From Arthrobacter sp. SLBN-122 (lineage in GTDB: Bacteria; Actinomycetota; Actinomycetes; Actinomycetales; Micrococcaceae): DNA of 64,000 nucleotides. Shown here piece by piece: positions 43,879 through 52,992 of this stretch (the stretch's first letter is position 1; each line of letters opens with the position of its first letter). The stretch lies in assembly GCF_006715165.1 (NCBI RefSeq), contig NZ_VFMS01000001.1:1550001-1614000 (forward strand), in the 5' to 3' direction. A model generated the notes under the pieces. The model made no database searches and was not told where the DNA came from. It saw only the letters and a program-made list of their open reading frames with translations. The translations under genes were made by a program, and so were the position numbers.

Positions 43879-44856
43879 ATGGCCTTCAAACCCAAGCCGG
43901 CCGCCGTCGTTGCCCTGGCCGTCTCAGCGCTGCTGGGACTGGCTGCCTGCTCAGATCCCGGCGCCTCGGCGGCGACAGCCCCGTCGTCGTCCGCCACCAG
44001 CTCCAGCGGCAAGACCTTCAATTTGTCCCCGCAGCAGGACCGCTTCAAGGTGACCAAGGATGACGGCGCAGCCGCCCTGGTGCCGGAGGCCATCAAGGCG
44101 GACGGCAAGCTCACGGTCGTCACCACCGGCGGCACGGCCCCACTCAGCACATTCGCCACAGACAACAAGACCCTGATTGGCAGCGAGGTGGACATCGCCT
44201 ACGCCGTGGGTGAGGCGCTGGGCCTGCAGGTCGAGGTCCTGCCCGTCGCCTGGGCGGACTGGCCGCTGGGCATCGAATCCTCCAAGTACGAGGCCGTCCT
44301 CTCCAACGTCACGGTCACCGAGGCGCGCAAGGAGAAGTTCGACTTCGCCACCTACCGGAATGACCTGCTGGGCTTCTACGCCAAGAGCGATTCGGACATC
44401 GGGGAGGTCAAGGAAGCCAAGGACGTGGCAGGCAAGAAAATCATCGTGGGCTCCGGCACCAACCAGGAAGCCATCCTGGTGCGCTGGGACGAGGAGAACA
44501 AGAAGAATGGCCTGAAGCCGGTTGAGTTCCAGTATTACGACGACGACTCCGCCTCCACGCTGGCCCTCCAGTCGGGCCGCGCGGACCTGACGTTCGGCCC
44601 CAATGCGGCTGCCGCCTACAAGGCAGCACAGGACGGGAAGACGAAGCAGGTGGGCACGCTGAACGGTGGCTGGCCGCTGACCGCGCAGATCGCCTTCACC
44701 ACCAAGAAGGGCAACGGTCTGGCGGTCGCCGCCGAGGCGGCACTGAACCACCTGATCGAGGGCGGCACCTATGCCAAAATCCTGGACCGCTGGGGCCTCT
44801 CCTCGGAGGCCATCCAGAAGTCCGAACTGAACCCGGCGGGCCTGCCCAAGAAGTAG
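43879..44856 (+). CDS. lipoprotein amino-acid-binding protein (ABC transporter SBP family 3)
   Basis: A 325-aa protein. The lipobox is LLGLAACS (Cys24), then a Ser/Ala linker, then a PBP family 3 domain (GSEVDIAYAVGEALGLQVEV, SNVTVTEARKEKFDFATY, LQSGRADLTFGPNAAAAY). It should bind a polar amino acid such as glutamate or glutamine outside the cell. AAGGAGG before ATG 43879 predicts strong translation. No permease or ATPase gene is nearby, so its partner must lie elsewhere. Confidence 0.9.
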   Translation: MAFKPKPAAVVALAVSALLGLAACSDPGASAATAPSSSATSSSGKTFNLSPQQDRFKVTKDDGAAALVPEAIKADGKLTVVTTGGTAPLSTFATDNKTLIGSEVDIAYAVGEALGLQVEVLPVAWADWPLGIESSKYEAVLSNVTVTEARKEKFDFATYRNDLLGFYAKSDSDIGEVKEAKDVAGKKIIVGSGTNQEAILVRWDEENKKNGLKPVEFQYYDDDSASTLALQSGRADLTFGPNAAAAYKAAQDGKTKQVGTLNGGWPLTAQIAFTTKKGNGLAVAAEAALNHLIEGGTYAKILDRWGLSSEAIQKSELNPAGLPKK

Positions 44857-44873
44857 GCGGCCTGCCGACGAAT

Positions 44874-44925
44874 GAATCCCCGCCGGGTGTGCGCTGGTTG
44901 AAGTGCGCCCGGTGGGGATTCTTCT
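44874..44925 (+). terminator. terminator of the binding-protein gene
   Basis: GAATCCCCGCCGGG pairs with CCCGGTGGGGATTC (one mismatch), 20-nt loop, followed by TTCT. Confidence 0.7.
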
Positions 44926-45246
44926 GTGTCAGCGCGGGTCCGGCTCCACTGCCCACGCCAACCGGTGCAGGAACGTGGCGGTCCTGCTCCGGGCCGCCGT
45001 CCAGGCAGCCGACATCCGCGAAGGCCTGGCAATGATTTGCGGGGCGTTGGGCTCGGCGCTCCGGCCTCCGCCGACAGCACCTACAAATAGCAGGGCCATG
45101 AGGCTTGCGCTTTCCATCGATCTCCAAAGCTGTACAGACAAAATCCTGGTGCACAAGCAAAGTGCCCCGCCGAAGAAGGCTTCAAACAAAAATCAACAGC
45201 CGCTCGCCTGGTTCCCGGGAAAGTGCGCTCCCGGCCGCTTAGGCAA
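44926..45246. other. intergenic region without recognised gene
   Basis: About 320 bp between the binding-protein terminator and the TetR promoter. Open frames exist on both strands but have poor starts, no ribosome sites and low-complexity translations. I see no repeat or RNA motif. Confidence 0.5.
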
Positions 45247-45252
45247 TAGTCT
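45247..45252 (+). promoter_or_regulatory. -10 box TAGTCT, leaderless promoter of the TetR gene
   Basis: TAGTCT ends 6 nt before ATG 45259. There is no Shine-Dalgarno. Confidence 0.45.
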
Positions 45253-45258
45253 GGCCAG

Positions 45259-45840
45259 ATGGGGACCAGTGCCGTGAACTCCGGCGAACAGACTGACAGA
45301 CAGACCCGCATTCTCGAGGCGGCGATGGATCTGCTGTCCCGGCACGGCATTTCCGGTGTGAGCATGCGGGCCGTGGCACGGGAAGCCGGCGTGGCGCTGG
45401 GCCTGGTCAACTACTACTACGACGACAAGACCACCCTGATCCGGGCAGCCCTGCGCCGGGTGGATGAGCATGACCTTCTGCTCGTTGCCCCGGACCCGTC
45501 GTCGCCCCCGGATGAGCAGCTGCGCAAGGCCCTCCGGCGCGTGGCCGCCACCGACCTGCTGACCACCCGCTACCTGTCCCTGCGCCTGCACCTCTGGGCC
45601 CTCGCCCAGGCCGACGAGGACTACGCGCAGATCAACGCCGCGGCCTTCGACCGGTACATCGACGGGCTCGCAGCACTGGTGTCCAGCGCCAAACCCGACC
45701 TGCCATGGGAGGCCTGCCGGGAGCGGGCGGCGGACATCGTGGTGATCCAGAACGGCATGTGGCTGACGGCGCTGCTCGGCGTGGACAAGGCCTCCATCCA
45801 GCGGAGTATCGAGCGCACAGAGCAGATCGCTTTCGCCTAA
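45259..45840 (+). CDS. TetR family regulator (BetI-like)
   Basis: A 193-aa protein. The N-terminal TetR HTH spans about residues 13-60 (TRILEAAMDLLSRHGISGVS, then VAREAGVALGLVNYYYDDK). The C-terminal ligand domain resembles BetI. It is followed by two 16-bp palindromes and the betB-betA-permease genes, so it likely represses choline oxidation until choline or betaine aldehyde binds. Its own transcript appears leaderless. Confidence 0.85.
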   Translation: MGTSAVNSGEQTDRQTRILEAAMDLLSRHGISGVSMRAVAREAGVALGLVNYYYDDKTTLIRAALRRVDEHDLLLVAPDPSSPPDEQLRKALRRVAATDLLTTRYLSLRLHLWALAQADEDYAQINAAAFDRYIDGLAALVSSAKPDLPWEACRERAADIVVIQNGMWLTALLGVDKASIQRSIERTEQIAFA

Positions 45841-45879
45841 AACAGCTGCCGCAAGGCAACGGTAGCCTCCCCAAAGTCA

Positions 45880-45919
45880 TTGAACAAGTGTTCAAGAAAT
45901 GTATTGAACACTCGTTCAA
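45880..45919. promoter_or_regulatory. two tandem TetR operators
   Basis: TTGAACAAGTGTTCAA (45880-45895) and TTGAACACTCGTTCAA (45904-45919) share TTGAAC-N4-GTTCAA with centres 24 bp apart. The second supplies the -35 box TTGAAC of the betB promoter (17-bp spacer to TACTGT 45927-45932). Confidence 0.85.
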
Positions 45920-45926
45920 CGTGCGT

Positions 45927-45932
45927 TACTGT
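45927..45932 (+). promoter_or_regulatory. -10 box TACTGT, leaderless betB promoter
   Basis: It lies 17 bp after the -35-like TTGAAC and ends 7 nt before ATG 45940, so transcription should start at the ATG. Confidence 0.6.
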
Positions 45933-45939
45933 CCTTCCT

Positions 45940-47478
45940 ATGACTTACGCCACACCGGTTCGGGATGCAGCCCCAACCGAAGAAACTGAGACAGCTTCCT
46001 CCCTGTTCATCAACGGCGTTTGGGAGCCGGCGGCCTCCGGCGCTGTGCGCCGGATCCACAACCCGGCAGACGGCGAACTGGTGGCCACGGTCTCCGAGGC
46101 CGGCCGCGAAGATTCCGAACGCGCCATTGCAGCTGCCCGTGCCGCCTTCGACTCCGGCGTCTGGTCCTCGGTCCCGGCCCCCGAGCGCGGGTCCTTCCTC
46201 CTGAAGGTCGCGGCGGGCCTTCGCGACCGCCGGGAAAAGTTCGCCCGGGCCGAGTCCCTGGACACCGGCAAGCGGATGGTCGAAAGCCGCATCGACATGG
46301 ACGACATCGCCGCTTGTTTTGAATACTTCGGCAGGCTCGCAGGACAGCAGGCCGGCCGGGTGGTGGACGCCGGTGACCCCGGGGTCGTGAGCAGGATCGT
46401 CTACGAACCCGTCGGCGTCTGCGGCCTGATCACGCCGTGGAACTACCCCCTGCTCCAGGCAGCGTGGAAGATCGCCCCCGCCTTGGCCGCCGGCTGCACT
46501 TTCGTCCTCAAGCCTTCCGAGCTGACGCCGTCCACCAGCATCCTGGCCATGCAGCTGCTGCAGGACCTCGGCCTGCCGGACGGGGTGGCCAACCTCGTCA
46601 CCGGCGCCGGCGCCCAGGCGGGCGCACCGCTCTCTGAACATCCCGACGTCGACCTCGTCTCCTTCACGGGCGGCCTGGAAACCGGGAAGCGCATCGCCGC
46701 TGCCGCCGCCGGCACCGTCAAGAAGGTGGCGCTGGAGCTGGGCGGCAAGAACCCCAATGTGGTGTTCGCCGACGCCGACTTCGATGCCGCCGTGGACAAC
46801 GCCCTCAACGGTGCCTTCGTCCATTCCGGCCAGGTCTGCTCGGCCGGGGCACGGCTGCTGGTAGAGGAATCCATCGCCGAACGCTTCACGGCCGAGCTGG
46901 TCCGGCGCGCTGAGGCAATCCGGCTCGGCGGCCCGTTTGACGACGCCGCGGAAACCGGCCCGCTGATCTCCGCCGCCCACCGCGACAAGGTGCACGCCTA
47001 CGTCCAGCGCGGGATCCAGGAAGGCGCGCGGCTGCGCACCGGCGGCGCGGCACCTTCCGGAGAGAAGTACGACGCCGGGTTCTACTACCAGCCCACCATC
47101 CTGGACCAGGTGCAACGCGGCATGTCCGTGGTCACCGACGAGGCATTCGGCCCCGTGGTCACCGTGGAAACCTTCCGCACCGAGGACGAGGCCGTGGCCA
47201 CCGCCAACGACACCATCTACGGGCTTGCCGGGGCGGTGTGGACGCAGGACGCCGGGAAGGCGCAGCGTGTGGCATCCCGGCTGCGGCACGGCACCATCTG
47301 GATCAACGATTACCACCCCTACCTCCCGCAGGCCGAGTGGGGAGGCTTCGGCCAGTCCGGCGTCGGCCGCGAGCTGGGGCCCACCGGCCTGGCGGAGTAC
47401 CAGGAAGCCAAGCACATCTACCAGAACACCAACCCCCAGGTAACCGGCTGGTTCGCTGACCACGGCAAGGAGAACTAG
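45940..47478 (+). CDS. betB: betaine-aldehyde dehydrogenase
   Basis: A 512-aa NAD(P)-dependent aldehyde dehydrogenase. [39 protein letters not shown] with the catalytic Glu, and [19 protein letters not shown] with the catalytic Cys match BetB/GbsA. It oxidises betaine aldehyde to the osmoprotectant glycine betaine. The assignment rests on the neighbouring choline dehydrogenase-like gene, whose ATG follows directly after the stop codon. There is no ribosome site (leaderless). Confidence 0.9.
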   Translation: MTYATPVRDAAPTEETETASSLFINGVWEPAASGAVRRIHNPADGELVATVSEAGREDSERAIAAARAAFDSGVWSSVPAPERGSFLLKVAAGLRDRREKFARAESLDTGKRMVESRIDMDDIAACFEYFGRLAGQQAGRVVDAGDPGVVSRIVYEPVGVCGLITPWNYPLLQAAWKIAPALAAGCTFVLKPSELTPSTSILAMQLLQDLGLPDGVANLVTGAGAQAGAPLSEHPDVDLVSFTGGLETGKRIAAAAAGTVKKVALELGGKNPNVVFADADFDAAVDNALNGAFVHSGQVCSAGARLLVEESIAERFTAELVRRAEAIRLGGPFDDAAETGPLISAAHRDKVHAYVQRGIQEGARLRTGGAAPSGEKYDAGFYYQPTILDQVQRGMSVVTDEAFGPVVTVETFRTEDEAVATANDTIYGLAGAVWTQDAGKAQRVASRLRHGTIWINDYHPYLPQAEWGGFGQSGVGRELGPTGLAEYQEAKHIYQNTNPQVTGWFADHGKEN

Positions 47479-49134
47479 ATGCACGTCGACAACATCGAGG
47501 ACCTCAGCGGGCGCTCGTTCGATTACATCGTCATCGGCGGCGGATCCGCCGGCGCCGCAGTGGCCGCACGCCTGAGCGAGGACCCGGACGTCACCGTGGC
47601 CCTAGTGGAGGCCGGGCCGGATGACCGCAACATCCCGGAAATCCTGCAGCTGGACCGCTGGATGGAGCTGCTGGAATCCGGCTACGACTGGGACTATCCG
47701 GTGGAACCGCAGGAAAACGGCAACTCCTTCATGCGCCACGCCCGCGCCAAGGTCATGGGTGGCTGCTCCAGCCACAACTCCTGCATCGCTTTCTGGGCCC
47801 CCCGGGAGGACCTGGACGAGTGGGAGTCCAAGTACGGAGCCGCCGGCTGGAACGCCGACGCGGCCTGGCCGCTGTACAAGCGGCTGGAAACCAACGAGGA
47901 CGCCGGCCCGGACGCACCGCACCACGGGGACTCCGGCCCCGTGCACCTGATGAACGTGCCCCCGGTGGATCCTGCCGGCGTCGCGCTTCTGGATGCCTGC
48001 GAGCAGGCCGGGATACCCCGTGCCAGGTTCAACACCGGAAAAACGGTGGTCAACGGCGCCAACTTCTTCCAGATCAACCGGCGGGCGGACGGCACGCGGG
48101 CCTCGAGCTCCGTGTCCTACATCCACCCGATCATGGAACGCGAAAACTTCACCCTGCTGACCGGCCTCCGCGCCCGCCAGCTGGTGTTCGACGCGGACAA
48201 GCGCTGCACCGGCGTGGAAGTGGTGGACTCGGCGTTCGGCCGCACCCACCGGCTCACCGCGCGGCAGGAGGTGGTCCTGTCCACCGGCGCCATCGACTCC
48301 CCCAAGCTGCTCATGCTGTCCGGGATCGGCCCGGCCGCCCACCTGGCCCAGCACGGCATTGAGGTCCTGGTGGACTCCCCCGGCGTGGGCGAGCACCTGC
48401 AGGACCACCCCGAAGGCGTGGTCCAGTTCGAGGCCAGGCAGCCCATGGTGCAGACCTCAACGCAGTGGTGGGAGATCGGGATCTTCACCCCCACCGAGGA
48501 CGGCCTGGACCGCCCCGACCTGATGATGCATTACGGCTCCGTCCCGTTCGACATGAACACCCTGCGGCACGGCTACCCCACCACGGAGAACGGCTTCAGC
48601 CTCACCCCGAACGTCACCCATGCCCGCTCCCGCGGCACCGTCCGGCTGCGCAGCCGCGACTTCCGCGACAAGCCCATGGTGGACCCCCGCTACTTCACGG
48701 ACCCCGAAGGCCATGACATGCGCGTCATGGTGGCCGGCATCCGGAAGGCCCGCGAAATCGCCGCCCAGCCCGCCATGGCGGAATGGACCGGCCGCGAACT
48801 CTCGCCCGGCGTCGAGGCGCAGACGGACGAGGAACTCCAGGACTACATCCGCAGGACCCACAACACCGTCTACCACCCGGTAGGCACCGTCCGCATGGGC
48901 CCGGCCGACGACGACATGTCGCCGCTGGACCCCCAACTGCGGGTCAAGGGCGTCACCGGCCTCCGCGTCGCCGATGCGTCCGTCATGCCCGAACACATCA
49001 CCGTCAACCCCAACATCACCGTCATGATGATCGGCGAGCGCTGCGCCGATCTGATCCGCGCCGACCACCTTCGCGCCGACCGGCCAGAAGAAACGTCGAC
49101 GGCGGAACTGGAGCTCAGCGCGTCGCTCGCCTGA
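47479..49134 (+). CDS. betA: choline dehydrogenase-type GMC oxidoreductase
   Basis: A 551-aa GMC-family flavoprotein: FDYIVIGGGSAGAAVAARLS, then MGGCSSHNSCIAFWAPRED (FAD loop), and near the C terminus YHPVGTVRMGP and HITVNPNITVMMIGER with the active-site His/Asn pair. It fits BetA (choline to betaine aldehyde), although GMC members vary in substrate. It starts with zero spacing after betB, behind GGAGAACTAG. Confidence 0.88.
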   Translation: MHVDNIEDLSGRSFDYIVIGGGSAGAAVAARLSEDPDVTVALVEAGPDDRNIPEILQLDRWMELLESGYDWDYPVEPQENGNSFMRHARAKVMGGCSSHNSCIAFWAPREDLDEWESKYGAAGWNADAAWPLYKRLETNEDAGPDAPHHGDSGPVHLMNVPPVDPAGVALLDACEQAGIPRARFNTGKTVVNGANFFQINRRADGTRASSSVSYIHPIMERENFTLLTGLRARQLVFDADKRCTGVEVVDSAFGRTHRLTARQEVVLSTGAIDSPKLLMLSGIGPAAHLAQHGIEVLVDSPGVGEHLQDHPEGVVQFEARQPMVQTSTQWWEIGIFTPTEDGLDRPDLMMHYGSVPFDMNTLRHGYPTTENGFSLTPNVTHARSRGTVRLRSRDFRDKPMVDPRYFTDPEGHDMRVMVAGIRKAREIAAQPAMAEWTGRELSPGVEAQTDEELQDYIRRTHNTVYHPVGTVRMGPADDDMSPLDPQLRVKGVTGLRVADASVMPEHITVNPNITVMMIGERCADLIRADHLRADRPEETSTAELELSASLA

Positions 49135-49307
49135 GCGGCAGGTACCCCGGGCCCACCAGGCCACCACTCAACAACCACCGCCCCGCAACCCCAGCGGGCC
49201 AACCCGGCCCCGTCCACAAGACGGCGTCAGGCCACACCCTCCCCGACCTTCCCCGCACCACAGGTCGGGCCGGTCCCCATCGTGCTTTTCTGATCTAGGA
49301 GTCCATA

Positions 49308-50930
49308 TTGGAACCCAGCAAGAGTATTGATTCAAGCGGCATGGACGAATTCGGCTACACCCAGACCCTGGACCGGAGCATCGGCAAGTTTGCCAGCTTC
49401 GCCGCAGGCGTCAGCTACATCTCCATCCTCACCGGTGTCTTCCAACTGTTCTACTTCGGTTTTTCCATGGCCGGCCCTGCCTACGCCTGGTCCTGGCCCA
49501 TCGTGTTCGCCGGCCAGCTGATGGTGGCCCTCTGTTTTGCCGAACTGGCCGGCCGCTACCCGGTGGCCGGGTCCGTGTACAACTGGGCCAAACGGCTCGC
49601 ATCCGGGACCACCGCTTGGCTGGCCGGCTGGCTGCTGATGCTGTCCAGCATCATGGCGCTGGGAGCCGTGGCACTGGCCCTGCAGCTGACGCTGCCGCAG
49701 CTCTGGTCCGGCTTCCAGTTCGTTGGCGACGGCACCGGCCCGTACGACTTCGCCATGAACGGCGTGGTGCTGGCTACCATCATGATCACCATCTCCACCC
49801 TCATCAACGCGTTCGGCGTGAAGCTGATGACCCGGATCAACAGCATCGGCGTCTTTGTGGAACTGATCGCCGCCGTGCTGCTCATCCTCGCACTGGGCTG
49901 GCACGTGGTGCGGGGACCTGAGGTCTTCTTCGACACCGCGGGCTTCGGGGAAGGCAACGACCTGGGCTTCTTCGGTGTCTTCCTCATCGGCGCCATGGCT
50001 TCCGGCTACGTGATGTACGGCTTCGACACCGCAAGCTCCCTGGGCGAGGAAACGAAGGACCCTAAGCGCACGGCGCCCAAAGCCATCCTGCGCGCCGTCA
50101 CGGCCTCGTTCGTGCTGGGCGGCCTGATCCTGCTGTTCGGCATCCTGGCCGCACCGGACCTGACCGACCCCAAGGTGGGATCTGCCGACGGCGGCCTGCA
50201 GCACATCGTGCTCTCCGTCCTTGGCGGGCCTTTCGGCAAGGCTTTCCTGCTGTGCATCGTGGTGGCCGTGGTGGTCTGCACGCTCGCGGTCCACGCGGCA
50301 GCCATCCGCATGGTGTTCGCCATGGCCCGGGACAACAACCTGCCGTTCAGCCGGCAGCTCAGCAAGGTGGATCCGGTCCGCAGGACTCCCACCGTCGCGG
50401 CTATCGTGGTGGGCGTCCTGGCCGTCGTCCCGCTGCTCATCAACGTCATGCAGCCGGCCATCTTCACCATCCTGTCCAGCATCAGCATCGTGCTGATCTA
50501 CCTGTCCTACCTCCTGGTCACGGTGCCCATGCTGCGCAACCGCTTCCTGAAGAAATGGCCCCTGGCGCACGACGGCTCCGAACCCGGTTTCAGCATGGGC
50601 AAGTGGGGTGTTCCCGTGAACATCCTGGCGGTCCTGTGGGGCGGCGCCATGACCCTGAACCTGATCTGGCCCCGCCCCGAGATCTACAACTCGGTGCCGC
50701 CTTTTGAGTGGTACCTGCAGTGGGGCGGCGTGATGTTCGTCGCCGCCGTGGTCATAGGCGGGACCCTGCTCTACCGCCTCAAGATCCAGCACCAGACCGG
50801 GGTGCTGGCCGAGCACGCCGCCGCCGTCGCCGCCCACCCGTCGTCAGGCCCCGCGCAGCACCACGCAACTCACGAGGCACCGCAGGATGCCCTGGCGGCC
50901 GACGGAGCCCTGGCAACAGAACCCGCGTAA
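49308..50930 (+). CDS. APC-family permease, amino acid/choline transporter subgroup
   Basis: A 540-aa protein with 12 helices. FASFAAGVSYISILTGVFQL, VALCFAELAGRYPVAGSVYN and YGFDTASSLGEETKDPKRTA are typical of the ACT (amino acid/choline) branch. TTG 49308 follows AGGAG at 7-nt spacing. The C-terminal tail is polar and His/Ala-rich. Being last in the bet cluster, it probably imports choline or a related amine. Confidence 0.85.
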   Translation: MEPSKSIDSSGMDEFGYTQTLDRSIGKFASFAAGVSYISILTGVFQLFYFGFSMAGPAYAWSWPIVFAGQLMVALCFAELAGRYPVAGSVYNWAKRLASGTTAWLAGWLLMLSSIMALGAVALALQLTLPQLWSGFQFVGDGTGPYDFAMNGVVLATIMITISTLINAFGVKLMTRINSIGVFVELIAAVLLILALGWHVVRGPEVFFDTAGFGEGNDLGFFGVFLIGAMASGYVMYGFDTASSLGEETKDPKRTAPKAILRAVTASFVLGGLILLFGILAAPDLTDPKVGSADGGLQHIVLSVLGGPFGKAFLLCIVVAVVVCTLAVHAAAIRMVFAMARDNNLPFSRQLSKVDPVRRTPTVAAIVVGVLAVVPLLINVMQPAIFTILSSISIVLIYLSYLLVTVPMLRNRFLKKWPLAHDGSEPGFSMGKWGVPVNILAVLWGGAMTLNLIWPRPEIYNSVPPFEWYLQWGGVMFVAAVVIGGTLLYRLKIQHQTGVLAEHAAAVAAHPSSGPAQHHATHEAPQDALAADGALATEPA

Positions 50931-50950
50931 CACCGCACGCAACAAGGGCA

Positions 50951-50987
50951 GACGGCGGCACTCACCCGAGTGCCGCCGTCGGCCCTT
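50951..50987 (+). terminator. strong rho-independent-like terminator of the bet operon
   Basis: GACGGCGGCACTC pairs perfectly with GAGTGCCGCCGTC, a 13-bp stem with loop ACCC, then ggcccTTTT. Confidence 0.88.
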
Positions 50988-51020
50988 TTGGGTCTGAAGG
51001 CACCGTTCCAAGCACAATGC

Positions 51021-52301
51021 TCACCTGCCCAGGCGTGCCAGCTCCTCCCCCATGGCCCGCGCAAACACGTCGCCTGGGACATTCGAGGCATCGAAGTGGA
51101 TGCCGCAACACAGGTTGCCGGCGTAGGAGACCGCAGCGACGCCGAGCCGCACGTTGCCGGCAAGCACCGCAACCGGCCAGAGCGCGGTGACCGGAGCCCC
51201 CGCGAGGAGAAAAGCTCCTTTCGGACCCGGCACGTTGGTGACGAACCCGCCCACCAGATGCTGCCTTCTGGCGAGGTGGTCCATGACGCGCGCGCCGATC
51301 GGGCCGCGCATGAACTCCAGGGTGCCCTGGTCCCTGGCCCGAAGCTTCTCGTCACGCGTCTGGGCTGCGATGAGCCGCAAGCGCTCATCCGGGTCCGGCT
51401 CGCCGAGTGGCAGCCGCACCAGCATGACTCCCACCTGGTTCCCCGCAGTGCCGCGGCGCCTCAAAGCCACCGGTTCCGAGACCGGCAACCAAGCCGGAAC
51501 CGGTTCAGCGGCCGCCAACAAAGCTGCCCGGAACCCAGCCGCCGACGCAGCAAGCAGTGCATCGTTGACGGTGGCACCCCACGGGCGCACCGCCGCTTCA
51601 AGGGCTTCGATTTCTGTCTGCAGGAAAGCGACGCCATGGTGGGCGCTGCGCTCACCGAGCAGCACGGTGCGGCCCACGCCATTGCCCCATAAAGTTTTGC
51701 GGATGCGGCGAAGCCCCGTCCCGAGGCGACGAAGTGTGCCGCGCGGATCGTTGTGGGGATGGTGTCGGGGAGCCTCCGGCAGCCCGCGCATAGACGGCTG
51801 GTTTGATGGACTCTCCAGCGGTTCGCCGGGGTCAAAAAGCCGCTGCACGATGACAGCCGCCGTCATCCCGTCGGCCACCGCGTGATGGATACGCAGCACG
51901 ACGCCGAGCCCTCCCGCGGTGGCACCCGGTACCACCAGGATCTCCCACATCGGACGGTCCCCTGCCAGCGGCTGCCCCATAAGCTCGGCGCACCTGTCCC
52001 CAAGCCCTGTGAGGCCATCCACGGGTTCTACCGTGCGAATGTGGTGCTCGGGGTCGGGAACCGTTTCAATCCAGTAGTGTCGGCGGCCTGCCTGGACGGC
52101 GCTTTTGCGGAGTGCCGGCAACTCCGCAATCCGTTCACGGAGGACCGCCCTCAGCGCTGCGATGTCCGCGGTGCCGTCCGGAGCCAGGAAGCCGCCGGGT
52201 GCGAGCAGCGCAGCGACGAGGAACACGTTGACCTGGCCGGCGTGGTCGAGCACCAGGTTCGCCTCATCAGCAGGGGCCAGCCGTTGTGTCGCTGGGCGCA
52301 T
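51021..52301 (-). CDS. WS/DGAT-family acyltransferase (wax ester synthase/diacylglycerol acyltransferase)
   Basis: About 426 aa. The catalytic motif RIHHAVADGMTAA (HHxxxDG) is at about residue 140. FVTNVPGPKGAFLLAGAPV and the C-terminal NLCCGIHFDASNVPG match the WS/DGAT C-terminal domain. It would make triacylglycerol or wax ester from acyl-CoA, common in actinobacteria. ATG 52301 (MRPATQRLAPADEANLVLD) matches the usual start; GTG 52373 is possible but its AGGAGG lies only 2 nt away. Confidence 0.86.
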   Translation of the reverse strand: MRPATQRLAPADEANLVLDHAGQVNVFLVAALLAPGGFLAPDGTADIAALRAVLRERIAELPALRKSAVQAGRRHYWIETVPDPEHHIRTVEPVDGLTGLGDRCAELMGQPLAGDRPMWEILVVPGATAGGLGVVLRIHHAVADGMTAAVIVQRLFDPGEPLESPSNQPSMRGLPEAPRHHPHNDPRGTLRRLGTGLRRIRKTLWGNGVGRTVLLGERSAHHGVAFLQTEIEALEAAVRPWGATVNDALLAASAAGFRAALLAAAEPVPAWLPVSEPVALRRRGTAGNQVGVMLVRLPLGEPDPDERLRLIAAQTRDEKLRARDQGTLEFMRGPIGARVMDHLARRQHLVGGFVTNVPGPKGAFLLAGAPVTALWPVAVLAGNVRLGVAAVSYAGNLCCGIHFDASNVPGDVFARAMGEELARLGR

Positions 52302-52401
52302 GTCTCGAGAGTAGCCTTGAACCAGCCGGACTGTCAGTGGTTCTGATGGAGACCTGGCGTCATACAAGGGCACGGCCTCCTGCTCCGGACGGGCAACGCC
52401 C

Positions 52402-52407
52402 TACCCT
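52402..52407 (+). promoter_or_regulatory. -10 box TACCCT, leaderless promoter
   Basis: TACCCT ends 6 nt before the GTG start of the lipoprotein gene. Confidence 0.4.
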
Positions 52408-52413
52408 TGACAG

Positions 52414-52992
52414 GTGACTTTGACTAACATCCGTACCGCCGCCGCAGGCTCACTCGCCGCCGCCGGTCTCCTGATTGCCCTCGCCGGCTGTTCCACGCCG
52501 ACTGCCAACCAGCCCAGCCCCTCCGCCTCCTCGGCACCGGCTTCAACCGGTGCTTCATCCAGCGCCGCCTCTTCCAGCGCCGCAAGCGAGCCCTGCGCGG
52601 GCGTGAAGGTCATCGTTGATTCCGGCGCCCTGAAGCAGTCCGCCGCAACCACCTCCACCTGCGTGTCCGTGGACGGACCCACCGTGGCGTCCAAGGTGCT
52701 CGACGAGGCAAAGATCAAGACCGAAGGCACCACGCAGTACCCCAACGAAATCGTCTGCCGCGTGAACGGCGTCCCTGCCGCCGATTTCGACATCAAGCAC
52801 AAGGACGGCACCTACCGCGAGGAATGCAAGGGCATGCCCGCCGCCTTCGCCTACTGGGGCCTGTGGGTCAAGCCCGCCTCCGGTGAATGGGCCTACGCCC
52901 AGGAAGGCCTGGCCACCTTGAAGGTCAACCCCGGAGAGAGCCTGGAACTGCTCTTCACGGTCGACGGCGAGCCGGCCGCCCCCGCGGCATGA
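52414..52992 (+). CDS. DUF4430-like secreted lipoprotein coupled to an ECF transporter
   Basis: A 192-aa protein starting at GTG. The lipobox is LLIALAGCS, followed by a Ser/Ala/Pro linker to about residue 58. The C-terminal domain, with YWGLWVKPASGEWAYAQEG then NPGESLELLFTVDG, resembles DUF4430, the beta domain also found in transcobalamin-type proteins. Two further Cys pairs could form disulfides (SEPCAG, STCVSV, EIVCRV, REECKG). The stop overlaps the ECF gene by 4 bp, so it likely captures or presents the same unknown substrate. Confidence 0.75.
   Translation: MTLTNIRTAAAGSLAAAGLLIALAGCSTPTANQPSPSASSAPASTGASSSAASSSAASEPCAGVKVIVDSGALKQSAATTSTCVSVDGPTVASKVLDEAKIKTEGTTQYPNEIVCRVNGVPAADFDIKHKDGTYREECKGMPAAFAYWGLWVKPASGEWAYAQEGLATLKVNPGESLELLFTVDGEPAAPAA

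Noticed and set aside
44903..45277. 124-codon open frame between the binding-protein and TetR genes
   Set aside because: It starts inside the terminator, has no ribosome site, has low-complexity content and overlaps the TetR start in another frame.
45916..47484. 522-codon open frame antisense to betB
   Set aside because: GC-rich shadow frame; the forward strand encodes a complete aldehyde dehydrogenase with catalytic residues.
49135..49307. Pro/Thr-rich frame between betA and the permease gene
   Set aside because: It is a continuation of an overlapping frame through non-coding DNA; no start signal or domain is present.
52348..52356. GGAGACCTG resembling part of a cobalamin riboswitch B12 box before the lipoprotein gene
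   Set aside because: The flanking consensus bases do not match, only about 110 bp separate it from the divergent gene, and the rest of the aptamer is not visible.
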